From Haemaphysalis longicornis (lineage: Eukaryota; Arthropoda; Arachnida; Ixodida; Ixodidae), in NCBI GenBank assembly GCA_013339765.2, contig CM023450.1:104921344-104985343 (forward strand): 64,000 nt of DNA, in the 5' to 3' direction. Positions within the stretch are counted from its first letter, which is position 1, and every line of letters starts with the position of its first letter. The translations under genes were made by a program, and so were the position numbers. The notes beneath the pieces are model-generated. The model made no database searches. It was given only the letters and a program-made list of their open reading frames with translations, and had not been told where the DNA came from. Shown in pieces: positions 46,290 to 57,448 of the stretch.

Positions 46290-46790
46290 TTACCAATCAC
46301 CATAAACCAAAATTTTGATGACGTCATATCCGTCACGGCAATGACGCCAGCACAACGAACACAGCAGAAACGCCAGAAAAAGTTCCATTGACGCGGATGG
46401 TGCTCCGTCGAGGAGAGGTGAAGCGAAGTAGTGCATCATGATGCTAACAAGTGCCGACAGTTGTTGTAATTAAGCAGCGTCGTAGCGACGCCGATGGGCG
46501 AATGGTGCGAACGCCGACTGCTTTGATGCGAAGAGAAACGCCAGCGGGCAGCGGAGCGCGTTCGCGTGTGCACGGTTCAAGCAGAGTCCGTCAATGCTTT
46601 TCATTCAAGCTACAAATTCTACCTCTCGCGTTCCATAAGCTGAGCTCGTCGCAGCGCCACCGTCTGCCGTATACGCCACGGGGAAGGACCGAAGTGGTCG
46701 CGCCTTTCCTGCAGCGACCCGCTAGCAGGACGTCGCTGCAGATTTCGCTGCACGTTTCACTTTCGTGCTTTACCGATTCGTATGACAGAG
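46290..46790 (+). repeat. Dispersed repeat, copy A
   Basis: Shares ordered blocks with 56190-56895: GTCATATCCGTCACGG, GATGGTGCT..GAGGAGAG, AAGCTGAGCTCGTCGCA, ACGCCACGG, CAGGACGTCGCT and TTTCACTTTCGTG.TTTACCGATTC. Same orientation; not recognised as a known family. Confidence 0.7.
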
Positions 46791-46799
46791 GAATCAACC

Positions 46800-48251
46800 C
46801 CAGTTTTTTTTTTCTCTCCTTTCGAAACTTCACCTGGGTTCCTGAAGGCTGCCGGACCGGTTTCCGGAACGGGAGAACGCGCGGGTAAACGCGTCGTTCT
46901 CTGCGCGCGTGTTTCGCCCTTCGTCTCACTTTGACAACGATTTTTCCGCAATGTATATTTTGGATGCGTTCCTGCGCCCATCATCAAATATTTCGGGATG
47001 AGCTCGGGACGTTTCTGTCCCGCATGAGCACGCTGAGATTGGGCTTCTCATCGCTAACTTCAGGGTGAAATCGCCACCCTTTTCCTATATGAGTGCCCTA
47101 TTCAGAATTGTGATCTCCCATAGCTTTTCTGTGCGCTATAGTGAGGAATGGAACGAAAGGCAGAAGATACAATTGGAGCCCTGGACCAAGGGCATCACCC
47201 CTGCAGATCCCCGGAGGGAGCTGTCATGGCTCGATCCTGCAAAATAGAGCTACAATTAAATGTTTTCTCCAGTCCAGTCCAGACCCATGCCCACTGTTGC
47301 CACCAGGTGGGCCGACCCGAGCCGAGCTCTGTCGCCTCCGGCATACGTGTGGTAGCGTGGTGTGACGAGCGGCCAGCCGCTGTTGCAGCCGTGAATTCCA
47401 GAAGCCGTAGGCTAACGTAACTGTTTACTTCATAGCGAGAGGTGAACCGTAGCCAAAGACAATGCCCCGACGGGCGAGGTAACAGTACAGGACTCGAGCA
47501 GAGTGACAGCATGGATTCACTGCTCAAACAGGAATGGGTTATAGCGCTTGCGGGGCCTCTATTTATACCTAAAAGCGCAACGGTCAAAACAGCGTTCCCT
47601 CTACATTTGCGCACGCTACGAACGTCACAGACACACACAACGCTCTTTCCAGAGTTCGTGAGCAGTCGGTAGCATCGGCACACTTTGAGTCCGAGAGAGA
47701 GGGGTTAGAGGAGGACTCCGCTGCGATCGCGGGGCCTCTGTGTCCTTGGGTGGGTCTCGACGTGAAAGTATGATTCACCGACAAGATGGGGCCTGTTTTC
47801 AAAGGCGCACGCAGTGGCTTCGCCGCACAGCCGAGGAGCGATGCGGGAAAGTACGGCGGCGGGCCGATTCGTAACACCACGTACACACGACACATATCCA
47901 CGAGGTGGATCAGCCCAAAATAGCGATGCCAACACCAGACCAGTGTATCGGAAGGGTCATGGGCCTCCGCCTGGTGCCCACATATGAACTCATGGCACAT
48001 GTCCACGCCATCTTTGTTTTTTTTTTTCTCGTTTTATATCATTGGGGTACCATCATATTGTTCATAGAGAACCATCATAATCGCCATCCATACGCTTACG
48101 GCTGTAGTTGTAGATCGTACCACCTTCAGGTAATCGTTTGTGGTTTCTGTAATTTCTCTTCCACATTTTTTTTTAATATTTGACTAAAATGATTTCAATG
48201 CAGCCCGGAGGAAGGGCACGTTGAAGTATTGCGCGGCATGCGCGCATGCAG
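46800..48251. other. Intron DNA; no recognised gene
   Basis: The block 47440-47990 contains a TATA-like ATTTATACC and may be part of a retroelement LTR, but no paired ends were found. Confidence 0.3.
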
Positions 48252-48406
48252 GCACCGGCAGGCAAGGTTCCTCAGCTGACCTTTGAGGAGTTCAGCATCG
48301 AGCCCCGCCTTTCCCTGCCCGACGACAACCCGGCGAGCAAGTACAACGGCCAGTGCGCCCGGGAGCGGCTGGAGGTGCGCACCCGAGACCGCTTCCACGG
48401 AAAGAT
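48252..48406 (+). CDS. CUB domain exon 2
   Basis: Acceptor GCGCATGCAG|GCACCG and donor GAAAGAT|GTGAGC; phase 0 in, phase 2 out. The peptide reads KVPQLTFEEFSIEPR, then a loop with CARERLEVRTRDRFHGK. This fits the CUB L-x-F-x-x-F-x-I strand and the third cysteine before the 'D/E-x-L-E-V-R' strand. It connects in frame to exon 1 upstream and to the YCG exon downstream. Confidence 0.88.
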
Positions 48407-48606
48407 GTGAGCGCCAGTCCCGGCTGCGGCAAATATAGATGCCTTCGTATACGACAAGGCTTAGGACGCATTGAGGGCGGCGCACCCAGCAAGCTGAACA
48501 TTGACGTTTCAGATGACACTTAGGGTCTGGATTATGTCTGAGCAGCATACCACCACCTTACCCCTCCTCTTACCCCCAATTGTCTTTTCTTAAGAAGAAC
48601 GTGCGT

Positions 48607-48689
48607 ACCATTCGATCACTCGCAGCGGCTCAGACTGCGATTGCACGAGGTCGAGGGTTCGAGCCTTGGTTGCGGCGGCTAAAATTTAT
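48607..48689 (+). mobile_element. 5' part of a Ruka-like SINE, interrupted by the ISL2EU-type element
   Basis: A-box-like GCGGCTCAGACTGCG, then CACGAGGTCGAGGGTTCGAG (B box) and TGCGGCGGC, as in the other copies. The sequence stops at the insertion point; an (AATC)n tail appears about 130 bases beyond the far end of the insertion (54157). Confidence 0.6.
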
Positions 48690-48841
48690 ACGGGGTATTC
48701 ATTGACGCGCAGCGCGCGGTGCATTGTGGGAGAGTTCGCCATTTTGAAGTCCTCGGTCAGTCGGCGGAGCACGGGAAAAACGTTGACGGGAGCACTTTGG
48801 CGAACCCATCGTGATCGCGTATTCTGCTACTACGGGCGACA

Positions 48842-51145
48842 ATGGTTTACTGTGCGATAGTCGGTTGCAGCAGCCGTACGCAAACCAAAAAGAAGAAAAT
48901 GGAAAGCAACAGCAAAGATCCAGGCTTCTTCAAAGTCCCGAAAGTGCGCACATCGGAGTGCGAGAAGACGAAGCTTCTGTCGGAAAAGCGTCGTCGCGAG
49001 TGGCTCGCGCGGATCAACCGGCCGGGAACCATGGACCCCGACAAGTACCGAGTGTTCAAGACATTTTCTATCGGGTACGTAAGCGTCATTTCATCAATTT
49101 AACACCATGTGCGACAAAGAAAAATGACCGAGTGGCAACACCACTGTGCTCGCGGCATGGCGAAATCGCGAAGCTTTTCAGGGAGGCGCCTTTAAGCTGT
49201 GTCGAGGTCGTAGCGGAGAAAAATATATATCGAGGAGCTAATTTGTGGGAGCTTACGTTCGCGACAGCTAATGGGCAGTGGAACGATAAAAATCGTCAGG
49301 GTAGCCGCTTTTGAAACAGCGACGCATTAATCGTAGAATGGCATGCGAAAAAAAAAGGAGAGGAAAGAAACGTTTCCGTGGTGGCTCGCGGGCGAGCTGT
49401 CGTTCAGGCTGCACGTCAAAACCACGAAACTTCCGAGGACATTTCGAACCTAGACCGAAAAATGCTGTTGAAGTTGGAGTAAGTCACACCCAAGTGAAAC
49501 ATTGAGAAGGAACAGCTGTGTATGTGTGTGCATTTTAACGCCCCCTTTTCCCGTACGCAGGTTCACTTGCCAAGCTCTGTGACGAGTGTAGCCATACATT
49601 TGCATCTAAACGCCCATTTTTCTGACACGCAGGTGCACCTGCCAAACTCTTTGATGAATGTAGCCCAGACTGGGCTCCTTCGCTTCACCTGGGCTATGAA
49701 GCAAAGCCTGCCAACGAGGGCAGGTACAATCGCCTGAAAACGCGACGCACTCGGAGCCAGCAAGAAGTTTTTGCAGGTGAAAATTGTCTAATATTTTACA
49801 TCCAATTACATTTCACTGTAGAAACAAGGTACTAGAATGACTTTCTTTCAAATGCAGTTGCAAGTGTGGACATCCCAGCTGGGACATCCGTTGACGAGGA
49901 GCCAGCTGTGCCCGCCTTGGAACTCTGTCCACAGTAAAAATTTTCTTCAGAGGCCTCTCGCAACCTATAACCTGATTCTATCAAGTTACATTTACGAAGT
50001 GTAGTCTGAATAACATACTGTATTATCAGCTGATGCGCTCTTTTCTGGCATGTGAAAGTAGCCGCTCATTTTAAATTCTACCTAATGAGCTTCTCAAACT
50101 GATTGTCTGTTATGCATTTCTTTTCTTGCTAGGCATCAGCTGCCAAACGGATCTGACAGGCAACGACATCCAGCAGCTTCAAGACGTGGCGGCCAATCTG
50201 CAGAACGAGCTTACAGATGTCAAGATGGAATTGTTAGCATCCAAGTTTACGGAAGACAGTCTTAAAGATGATGATCAAAAAGTTGCATTCTACACCGGTT
50301 TGCCTTCCTTTCTAATGTTGTTTTCGCTGTTCAACCTTTTGAAAGATCACGCCTCGCACTGCTCCAGGAATGCCCTCACACAGTTCGAGGAGATGATGTT
50401 ATTTCTTATGAGGCTGAGGTTGGGACTTCACACCCAGGATCTTGCATATCGTTTTAATGTGTCACAGCCCACTGCATGCAGAATCCTTGAGAAGTGGCTA
50501 GATGTTAGCTATGACCGGCTTGGTCCACTTGTGTATTGGCCAGAGAAAGAAGACATTATGAAAACTATGCCAGTTGCTTTTTTTGAGAATTTTGGCTTAA
50601 AAGTACGGGTAATCTTGGATTGCTTTGAAATTTTCATTCAGAGACCAAGTTCACTAATTACAAGGGCAGAGACGTGGTCCCAATATAAGCACCACAACAC
50701 CGTCAAATTTCTTATAGGCATCTGTCCACAAGGCATGATTACATTCATTTCGAGATCCTTTGGCGGGCGTGCCAGTGACAAAATGATCACAGAGGATAGT
50801 GGGGTACTGCAGCTTCTGGACAGAGGCGATGTTGTCTTAGCAGACAGGGGTTTCCTGATAGCTGAGAGTGTTGGGATGTGTTGGGCCACACTGGCCATTC
50901 CCGCTTTTACGAAAGGAAAAAAGCATTGTCCAGCACAGAGGTCGACGGACAAGAGAAATTGCCAATGTCCGAATTCACGTGGAGCGAGTCATTGGCATGG
51001 TACGAAATAAGTATACCTTACTGAAGCAACATTGCCTGTCGAAATGCTAAGAAATTTCGGCACGAATGAATGCCAAATCGACAGGATTGTTAAGGTATGC
51101 TGTGCCCTAACGAACTTGTGCAACTCCGTCGTGCCATTTAATTAA
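48842..51145 (+). pseudogene. THAP-domain transposase, four exons, decayed
   Basis: Exon 1 (48842-49074) starts MVYCAIVGCSSRT, the C-x4-C start of a THAP zinc finger, with FFKVPKV and RREWLARINRPG. The following Cys-x2-His (CSRHFLSG) is out of frame by a 2-base loss at GTGTTC. Exon 2 (49633-49776) has LFDECSPDWAPSLHLGY; exon 3 (49858-49933) is a linker; exon 4 (50133 onward) holds a helix-turn-helix region (YRFNVSQPTACRILEKW) and the DDE core: VILDCFE, VLADRGF and, after a frameshift near 50930-50945, HVERVIG. The C-terminal VCCALTNLCNSVVPF ends at 51145, in a third frame. Intron phases 1-1 agree for exons 1-2-3; exon 3 to 4 is off by one. Confidence 0.82.
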
Positions 51146-51780
51146 CCCTCTCTGAAGATGACTGTGATATTCAGGATCGTAGCAATCAAGGGACCTTACT
51201 TGCAAATGCTCAATGTATGCTGTGTAAAGGTCTTGTGAGCATTTATGCTATGTGGACCCTTTTGTTAGGTTATGTGCAAGAATTTTGGTTTTGTGCAGTT
51301 ATGTTGTGTTATCTCTTCTGTTGTGCGTGAACATTTATATATATTTGAGTACTGTGCCTGATCACCCCAAAATTCACTTTGCCCGTAGAGTTTGTGAACA
51401 GAAGTGACAGCGGTGTGTGGTCTACTGACAAGATTGCAAAAGTTTGCTTTGCACTAATTAACCTGTGTAACTCGGGGGTCCCACTTGACTAAGTATTGTT
51501 TGTGTGCTGTGGAATTTGACTTCACAGATATGCATTGGCCTGTTGCTTTTCCCATATGTTGCTGCTGTAGTGGTATTGAATACAAACTTTGTCACTGTTT
51601 TTTTTTTCTTTTTGTGTATCTCTGTTCTTTTAGACTTTGCTTTTCATTGTGTTGTGCCGCCACCTGTAAGGGCTTGTGTAAAGATTACCGCTTTGATGAA
51701 GAAACAAGTAACGGTTCTTCAGTAAACACGCATTGGCAATGTTTTTTGCACTTGTTTTGCACCACAGCTGTGTAACTGCA
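51146..51780. other. Region between the two convergent transposon genes
   Basis: T-rich DNA with repeated TGTGTAACTCSGTCGTSCC-like echoes of the transposase end (51120 and 51460), suggesting a local duplication. No coding. Confidence 0.4.
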
Positions 51781-51781
51781 T

Positions 51782-51997
51782 TTAATTTTGACCTTTCTGC
51801 TTGGAGCACGATTTGCAGAACCAGTGTTTGCGTTTTGGCGCTCTCTTCAGCCCGACACAGTCAAAATGGAACCATTTCACTTCACAACTGGCACCGTCGC
51901 AGGCGATCATTTTCCCTTCTTCTGGCCCCTTGCATACGCAAAAAGTTTCAGGATCGTCATTGTTGCCACTGCTTGTTTGGGCCATTCTGGCCATCAC
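51782..51997 (-). pseudogene. PHD-finger C-terminus of the YqaJ protein
   Basis: A 71-codon frame with a PHD signature: CVCKGPEEGKMIACDG, CEVKWFHFDCVGL and KHWFCKSC. That is Cys4-His-Cys3 with the conserved Trp before the last pair. It is closest in style to ING-type PHD fingers that read histone H3 methyl-lysine; binding is inferred. It lies directly downstream of the YqaJ segment on the same strand, with no competing start context, so it is best read as the protein's C-terminus. Confidence 0.7.
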
Positions 51998-52076
51998 GAG
52001 TGTGTAAGACTCCAGCCGAGCTGGCGTTCAAATCAGTTGCCACAATGGCTGTCTTGTTCAAGTCATTCTCTTATGG

Positions 52077-52888
52077 TCAGTGTACCAGTGTCCGACCAAC
52101 TGTGGCAATAAAACACCCTTGAAGTACTTCCTCGCAGTGGTCAACTTGTGAGGTTATGAAGGCTTCATCCATGCGGAATGCGCTGTATGTTGATCTCATT
52201 TTTGTTCCAGAGGACAAAGTCAGCGTAATTTTTTTTGCATACAAACATTGTAATTGGACTTGGTAATAGTAGCGGTGAGTTTTTTTCAACTCAAGCTCGC
52301 CGTCCACTTCGGTCACGCAGCCATTTTTGTCGCTTAGCAGGTCGCTGAGTTGCCCATCTTTTACTTTCCATGGGCACTTTACCTCTACAACACCTGCCCC
52401 ACAACAGCTGCACCCGACCAGCAAGTCCGGTGTGGCACCCAGGTACACGTGCTCAGTGCGGACAAAAAGCCCTGCTTCTTTGAAAGTGACATCTTCGTGC
52501 TGTTTCTCGCACAGGCATTTGTACTTCAAAAAGTGCCTCTGCCTCCTTCTTCCCGCCCATATTTCATTGGGGGAGTGGAGGGCTTGTCTGCGTGAGGCAT
52601 GCAGATGCTCTTGAGAAGACTCACCGATGGTGACTCTAACCGTGTGTGACACACGTCGCACAACTTGGATGCAGTGACGCGGCCAGTGCGGTATGTAAAC
52701 CAGTTGGCACTCAATGCCTGACTTCTCGTCCTGCTCTCGATGCTCTCACATGCTTGTTCTGTGATGACGAGGCTGTCGAAGATCTGCTCACACAGCTGCA
52801 TAAGACCCTCGTAATCCAAGTTCTTTGCAGTGCAGTCGTAGATGAGGCGAAGGTCTGAGCCGTTTGCAGGCCCTGATTGCCGGCACAA
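52077..52888 (-). pseudogene. YqaJ-type exonuclease domain of the transposon
   Basis: The N-terminal part (52888-52526) has TRSQALSANWFTYRTGRVTA, the YqaJ start, then SVSLLKSICMPH. The next part (52661-52077) has EDVTFKEAGLFV, YLGATPDLLVGC and GVVEVKCPWK: the G-x-PD and (E/V)-x-K catalytic core of lambda-exonuclease-like nucleases. YYYQVQLQCLY follows. The two parts are in different frames around GREEGGRGTF/AGRRRQRHF, so an indel is present. Proteins of this family process DNA ends; in ISL2EU elements their exact role in transposition is not settled. Confidence 0.82.
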
Positions 52889-53059
52889 ACATGTCGCTGT
52901 AGTCAGGATGGGTGCTCAGAACTGCCTGGACGAAGCCCTGAAGCAACTACAGCGTCAAACAGTACCTTCCATTCTGCTTTTGTTGGGGGAGGTGCCGCAG
53001 GCTTCGGCCGACCATTCGGCGTGTTCTTGGGCGACACTCGCCATCAAGAATCTTCTTTT

Positions 53060-53666
53060 TCATCGTAGACGACGAAAAGTCATTTCTGCCACTGGCCGCG
53101 CTACGATCTTGCGTACGTGCGGCGGGAGCCAGCTGTTGGCGAACATCGGTGCACGAGTCGCCGTTCTCGCGCGCGCACGCCGTACTCTAAGTAAAACAGC
53201 AGGGCCGCGAACATGGGAATACGCCTCGCCGTTGCCGGCCATACATAGCAGTGGGTCTGCGACCACTTCGCCATCGCTTTTGGCCAAAATCCATGTCTTG
53301 ACTGGAGGTGCTGACAAGCTCTGTGAGTGGTTGACCTGCGTACAAATAAACAGCGAGGAAATAAAATTAACGCCCTGCGCGACTGGCTGCATACAACACA
53401 GCGGCGAAAAAAAGCCAAAATTCAGCTACTCGTGGCCGCGTAGTCAATAAAACTGGCAATTCAGAAAGTTGGTGTTTTTCATAAGGACGTAAAATGCGAC
53501 GAAACCTGGCAATTTGAGAACGAGCGCTTACTTGTGTGATTACGATGACGGTGTCCGCAGAGACTGTTTCAGCAGTGGCTCCTGCACCCAGCCGCTGCCA
53601 CGTAGTTGTGGCCGTCCATGGATTTATACGCCTAGAGCTGCTTTCGACTAACGAACTTGTCCTCAA
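53060..53666 (-). pseudogene. SWIM-like N-terminal region of the YqaJ protein
   Basis: 53666-53532 has the start-like segment (RRINPWTATTTWQRLG) and is followed by VNHSQSLSAPPVKTWIL and DGEVVADPLLCMAGNGEAYSH. This resembles the SWIM zinc finger of related proteins (CxCxAG...CxH), but two cysteines are replaced, so it is degenerate. A frame change separates it from the YqaJ domain. Confidence 0.6.
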
Positions 53667-54025
53667 ACGAGAAAGTCCATGATGTCACATTGTCCACGCG
53701 TGGCCAAAGGTCGACGTTCGCAACGTATCGCACGCCGGGATCGAAGGGGTCCACGCCACACAGTTCAGTTTTGTCCTCATAACGCTGCCTGTCAGAGCCG
53801 CACAAGCTACTCAAGTACGAAGCGCCGCATGGTGCCCCCATCCCACTCGCGTAATTAACGCATGAAGTGCCGAAAACACAACAGAATCCGCTTATTTCAC
53901 AGCACTGCCACAATGTTTACAAAGCGTTGATGGTTGAACCGCCGCTGACGACGCCGATCCAAGGACGCCAAAATGGCGGAGTGCAGTCTGTGACGTCAGG
54001 ACGACGTCACATGAATACCCCGTAT

Positions 54026-54155
54026 AAGGGAAACGGAAAACTGAAACGCCGAGTACAAGTGAGTCGTTGGTGGCAGTTCATCTGGAGTCGTCCACTGCAC
54101 CGCACCTCATTGCCCAGCTCTTGATCCAGTGCGTTATAATATCTCAAGGTGAAGA

Positions 54156-54156
<1 letters not shown>
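54026..54156 (+). other. Probable 3' half of the SINE split by the transposon
   Basis: About 130 bases between the transposon end and an (AATC)n tract; the position and tail fit a SINE body, but the sequence is not close to the bodies of the other copies. Confidence 0.35.

Positions 54157-54224
<68 letters not shown>
54157..54224 (+). repeat. (AATC)n, SINE-type tail
   Basis: Tetranucleotide repeat identical in unit to the SINE tail at 3692. Confidence 0.9.
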
Positions 54225-54738
54225 GTGGAACAGCTTACCAACTAATCAGTGAGGCAGCTTTCCAACATCAACTAATTAAAAATGCTTAATGAGCGTCAGT
54301 GAGGCGGGCATACATGCCTGCATGCGTGGGCGAGCGGGGCGACAGGACCTAGCGCCACGCTGGTTCCGGGATGCAGTTCACCGTTATGTTGATTGATCGA
54401 CAAAAGAAAGCCGCGAGTTCCTGATTGTGCGAAAACCGACGTTAAAGTTGTTGTCCGGTACAGAAAATGGCGGCCGCTGGAAAGAGTAAATAAAAAACAC
54501 AATTGAGTTCGCATGGGAATTTAGCCTTGGTGTCCAGAGTATCCGAGTGCCTCAGCACGGTGCCAACGACATAACAAGAGTTCGCCCAGTGCATGCGCCG
54601 CGGGCGCCATATCGCGTGACAGGGGAACGCAGCGGCACGTAAGTAGAACAGGTACACCCCAACTACAGAGAACAGAGAAGCGTCGCCAGTTTGCCCGCCC
54701 AAGTGATTCGTACCAAAGACGAAGGCTCTTAGCAGCAA

Positions 54739-55070
54739 AGGAGGAGGAGGAGGAATAAACTTTATTTATGCGAGCCTTAGGGGCTGCTGTCTGGGCACCC
54801 GCCTGGTGGGAGGTTTCCTCTAGTCCGGGATACCCTGGCCTGCGCTAGCCACCCGGGCCCTCTCTACCAGGCTACTCTGGGAGGAGAGGTCGGAGCTGGT
54901 CAGCTGTGCCACCCACTGCTCGTAAGTAGGTTGGGGATCGGGAGTAAGGGACGGGGTTTGTTGACACCCCCATACCAGATGGTATAGGGTGCCAGGATGA
55001 GGGTAGTATTTGCAAGATGCGGGGTAGAGGGTGGGGTACATTGCATGGAGTAGGGTATTGTGGGGGTAAG
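54739..55070 (-). mobile_element. 3' end of an I-like LINE related to that at 11.5-16.1 kb
   Basis: Minus strand carries HPGTLYHLVWGC, LTSSDLSSQSSLVERAR and a near-stop end, then AATAAACTTTATTTATG into (TCC)n (plus-strand GGAGGAGGAGG at 54740). It matches the ORF2 end of the other LINE (GTLYHIVWGC; LTSSDPDDQLWLVKRAQ). Heavily 5'-truncated. Confidence 0.85.
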
Positions 55071-55514
55071 AAGCAAACAGTTGTTTGAATAGTATCGCCG
55101 GGAAAATCCATAATCATTTCGCTTTGAAGCATCGTAAACGAGGTCAGGTGACCGAGGAATGTTTCGTTGTTATTTTTTATGCTAAAGAAGCTTTCGGTAA
55201 CGGGCGCTGGGATCGTCAGACGGGTGTCACAAGGTCGGAATATATCTGCAGGATAACGAATCTTCCGCCGAAATCCAGTGACAAAGAGGTGAGTCTTTGG
55301 TGCCCAGCTTCGGCCATTAGCAGCGAAGAGAGTGAGTCAGAGCCCTGAATTGGTAACAATAAGATTATACTTTGTAAATTCGGCTATTTAGAATACACCC
55401 TTATTACAGTTGGTGGAGACGTTAGCGAAGATATAAGCGAACGAGAGGGAATACACACAAATGTGAACAACACTATATACAACAGTGAATATCAAGCAGG
55501 AAATAAACATTGTC
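55071..55514. other. No recognisable gene
   Basis: A frame at 55085-55348 is open but unsupported by motifs or splice context. Confidence 0.4.
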
Positions 55515-55738
55515 ATATTGTCGCGTACTATAAACACGCAGATGCTGAGCCGGGGTCCTTGAAGGAGACGACCGGGTCAGTACAAGCAGCCGGAGCCTCT
55601 TTAGTGGGATAGCTCGAGCACAGGGTTCCAAGCGGGAGCGCCAGAGCTCTGAATGACAATGATGAGAGAGCACGCGCACTCAACCACTTCTTCGTCCTCA
55701 CAGTCGTCTCTTGGCGCCGATGAAACACGTGACAATAT
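55515..55738. mobile_element. Probable solo LTR
   Basis: A 216-base block (55519-55734) begins TGTCGCG and ends CGTGACA, so it has TG...CA ends that are inverted matches. ATAT flanks both sides (55515-55518 and 55735-55738). No internal retrotransposon sequence adjoins, fitting LTR-LTR recombination. Orientation cannot be fixed. Confidence 0.5.
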
Positions 55739-56189
55739 ATGTACAACTACCTAATGAGTCTTCGCAGCTAGCCCTTAAAACAATACCCGGAGATGGTTGG
55801 TAGTCGACTTCAGTGATGAACCGGGGAGCGCGGAGTCGTCTTGTTTGACCGAATTGCGTGCTCTTTGGAGTACCGACGGACTTCCGCCGTCTTGCAAGAG
55901 TGATCACGACACCACGGGTAGTGTTTTCAACCCGCCGTATCGAGCAGTTGGCGGGTGGGTCTCTGTCGTATGGAACCTACATTCGCTACAAGCATCTGAA
56001 ATAGGCAGTAGTGTATGCAAGTTTCTACCGGGGTGGGCAAGGCGGAGGAGAGTCGTCGTGCTTGTTGTCAGTTATTTTGTTGACAGCGCCGGCTGTTACA
56101 TCGGCTCTTGGCACCAGGGGCGCGTCGCGTATACGATATATCCTCTTCATTTTTTTTACACACGAAAGTGTTTTATGCCGGGGTACACA

Positions 56190-56895
56190 GGCCTCACCAA
56201 CGTCATATCCGTCACGGAAATGACATAATCAGAAAAGCTTCTATTAACGCGGCGGCGCTAGGTTTAGAGTCCCAGGGCACTCTGGCCGTAACGGAGGTGT
56301 GAGGCGCTCTACCGACTGAGCCATGAAGTCATGCCCAGATAGCTGTACGAACGCGCCTTATGTACTTCCCTCTAACTTTTCCATTCAGATGGTGCTGCCG
56401 TCTAGGAGAGGAAGTAGTGCGTCATGAGGCTAATAGGCACCGATAGTTGGCGCCTCGATAGGACAGTGTGTAGCAGCGAAAGCTTTGGTGTGTATCCGTC
56501 CGCCGCCTATGTGGAACGCTGCTCAGCTTGTGGAACGCCACGGCCGCGTTCCACAAGCTGAGCTCGTCGCAACGCAAGTGTCTGGCGTACACGCCACGGT
56601 GCAGAAACAATGTGGCCGCACCTTTGCCTAAGTGACCCGCCAGCAGGACGTCGCTCGCCAAGCACACCCACAAGAGTGCTGCCGACCCGCAAATCATGCT
56701 CCTTTGCCTGTAGCGTACTGTGACTTCACCAAACGGTTCGCTGACAACCCGTTTCAATCGTGGTTTCAATCGGATTTACGCAATGCTCCGGCGCGTGTAA
56801 TCCAGTGTCTAACGTTTACCGACGAAATATAAATAGCGATATGAAAGTTCATATCAAACGCACATTTCACTTTCGTGTTTTACCGATTCCTATGA
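56190..56895 (+). repeat. Dispersed repeat, copy B
   Basis: Homologous to 46290-46790 in the same orientation, with an extra segment at about 56255-56390 that includes a tRNA-like GGCTCAGTCGGTAGAGCGCC on the minus strand. Also has a local inverted pair CCACAAGCTGAGC/GCTCAGCTTGTGG at 56520-56560. Confidence 0.65.
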
Positions 56896-57019
56896 AAAGA
56901 AGGATAAACCACTTTTTTTGCGTCTTTTTGTCATCCGGAACTCTGGAGCTTTCCGAGAAGTTCTCCCTTATTTACGGGAGCATAACCGCGTTGGAGCGAT
57001 GTTTCTTTTCACTAGGCCT

Positions 57020-57448
57020 GTGACACAAGGTGACAGCCCGCACTAAACGTGCAACGGAGTCTTCGGGGCCAAGCCACTCACATGTTTCTTTCATTGTTTT
57101 GTTCGTCTTCGGCGCGGAGATAATAAAACCTGTCAATAATTTCATTCTTTTAAGATGAAGGCCGCACTGCTTTTAGAGCTATACCCACATCTGGCCAAAG
57201 CGGCATTGTTGTGATGTCCAGCTCCACGGGAAAAATGCAGAAAGGTTGTACGTAGAGGTGGGGTTACGAAGTGCTTGCCGCACTTGACATTCGCGGGTAT
57301 CACGAAACTTGTTTGGTCCGAAGGAGGAATTTGACCTGAATTTTTAAGCATGACATGGTGTCATTTTGTGCGTGTGTGTTGTCGTGTGGTGATTTTTATT
57401 GCTCAGAGCATCGCGTCACCAATCCGGCCCTGTCTACCTGCCACGCAG
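57020..57448. other. Intron before CUB exon 3
   Basis: No features recognised except a TG-rich stretch at 57365-57385. Confidence 0.4.

Larger units (their letters stand above)
48690..54023. mobile_element. ISL2EU-type DNA transposon (THAP-DDE transposase plus YqaJ nuclease)
   Basis: Inverted ends ACGGGGTATTCAT at 48690 and, on the complement, at 54023. Beyond the perfect end both arms continue with TGACG-type sequence and CGCCATTTTG. AT dinucleotides flank both ends (48688-48689 and 54024-54025), giving a 2-bp duplication, though TA offset by one is equally readable. Inside are a plus-strand THAP plus DDE_Tnp_4 transposase gene and a convergent minus-strand YqaJ gene. That two-gene content is known for ISL2EU elements. 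Frame errors in both genes indicate it is no longer autonomous. Inferred to lie inside an older SINE. Confidence 0.85.
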
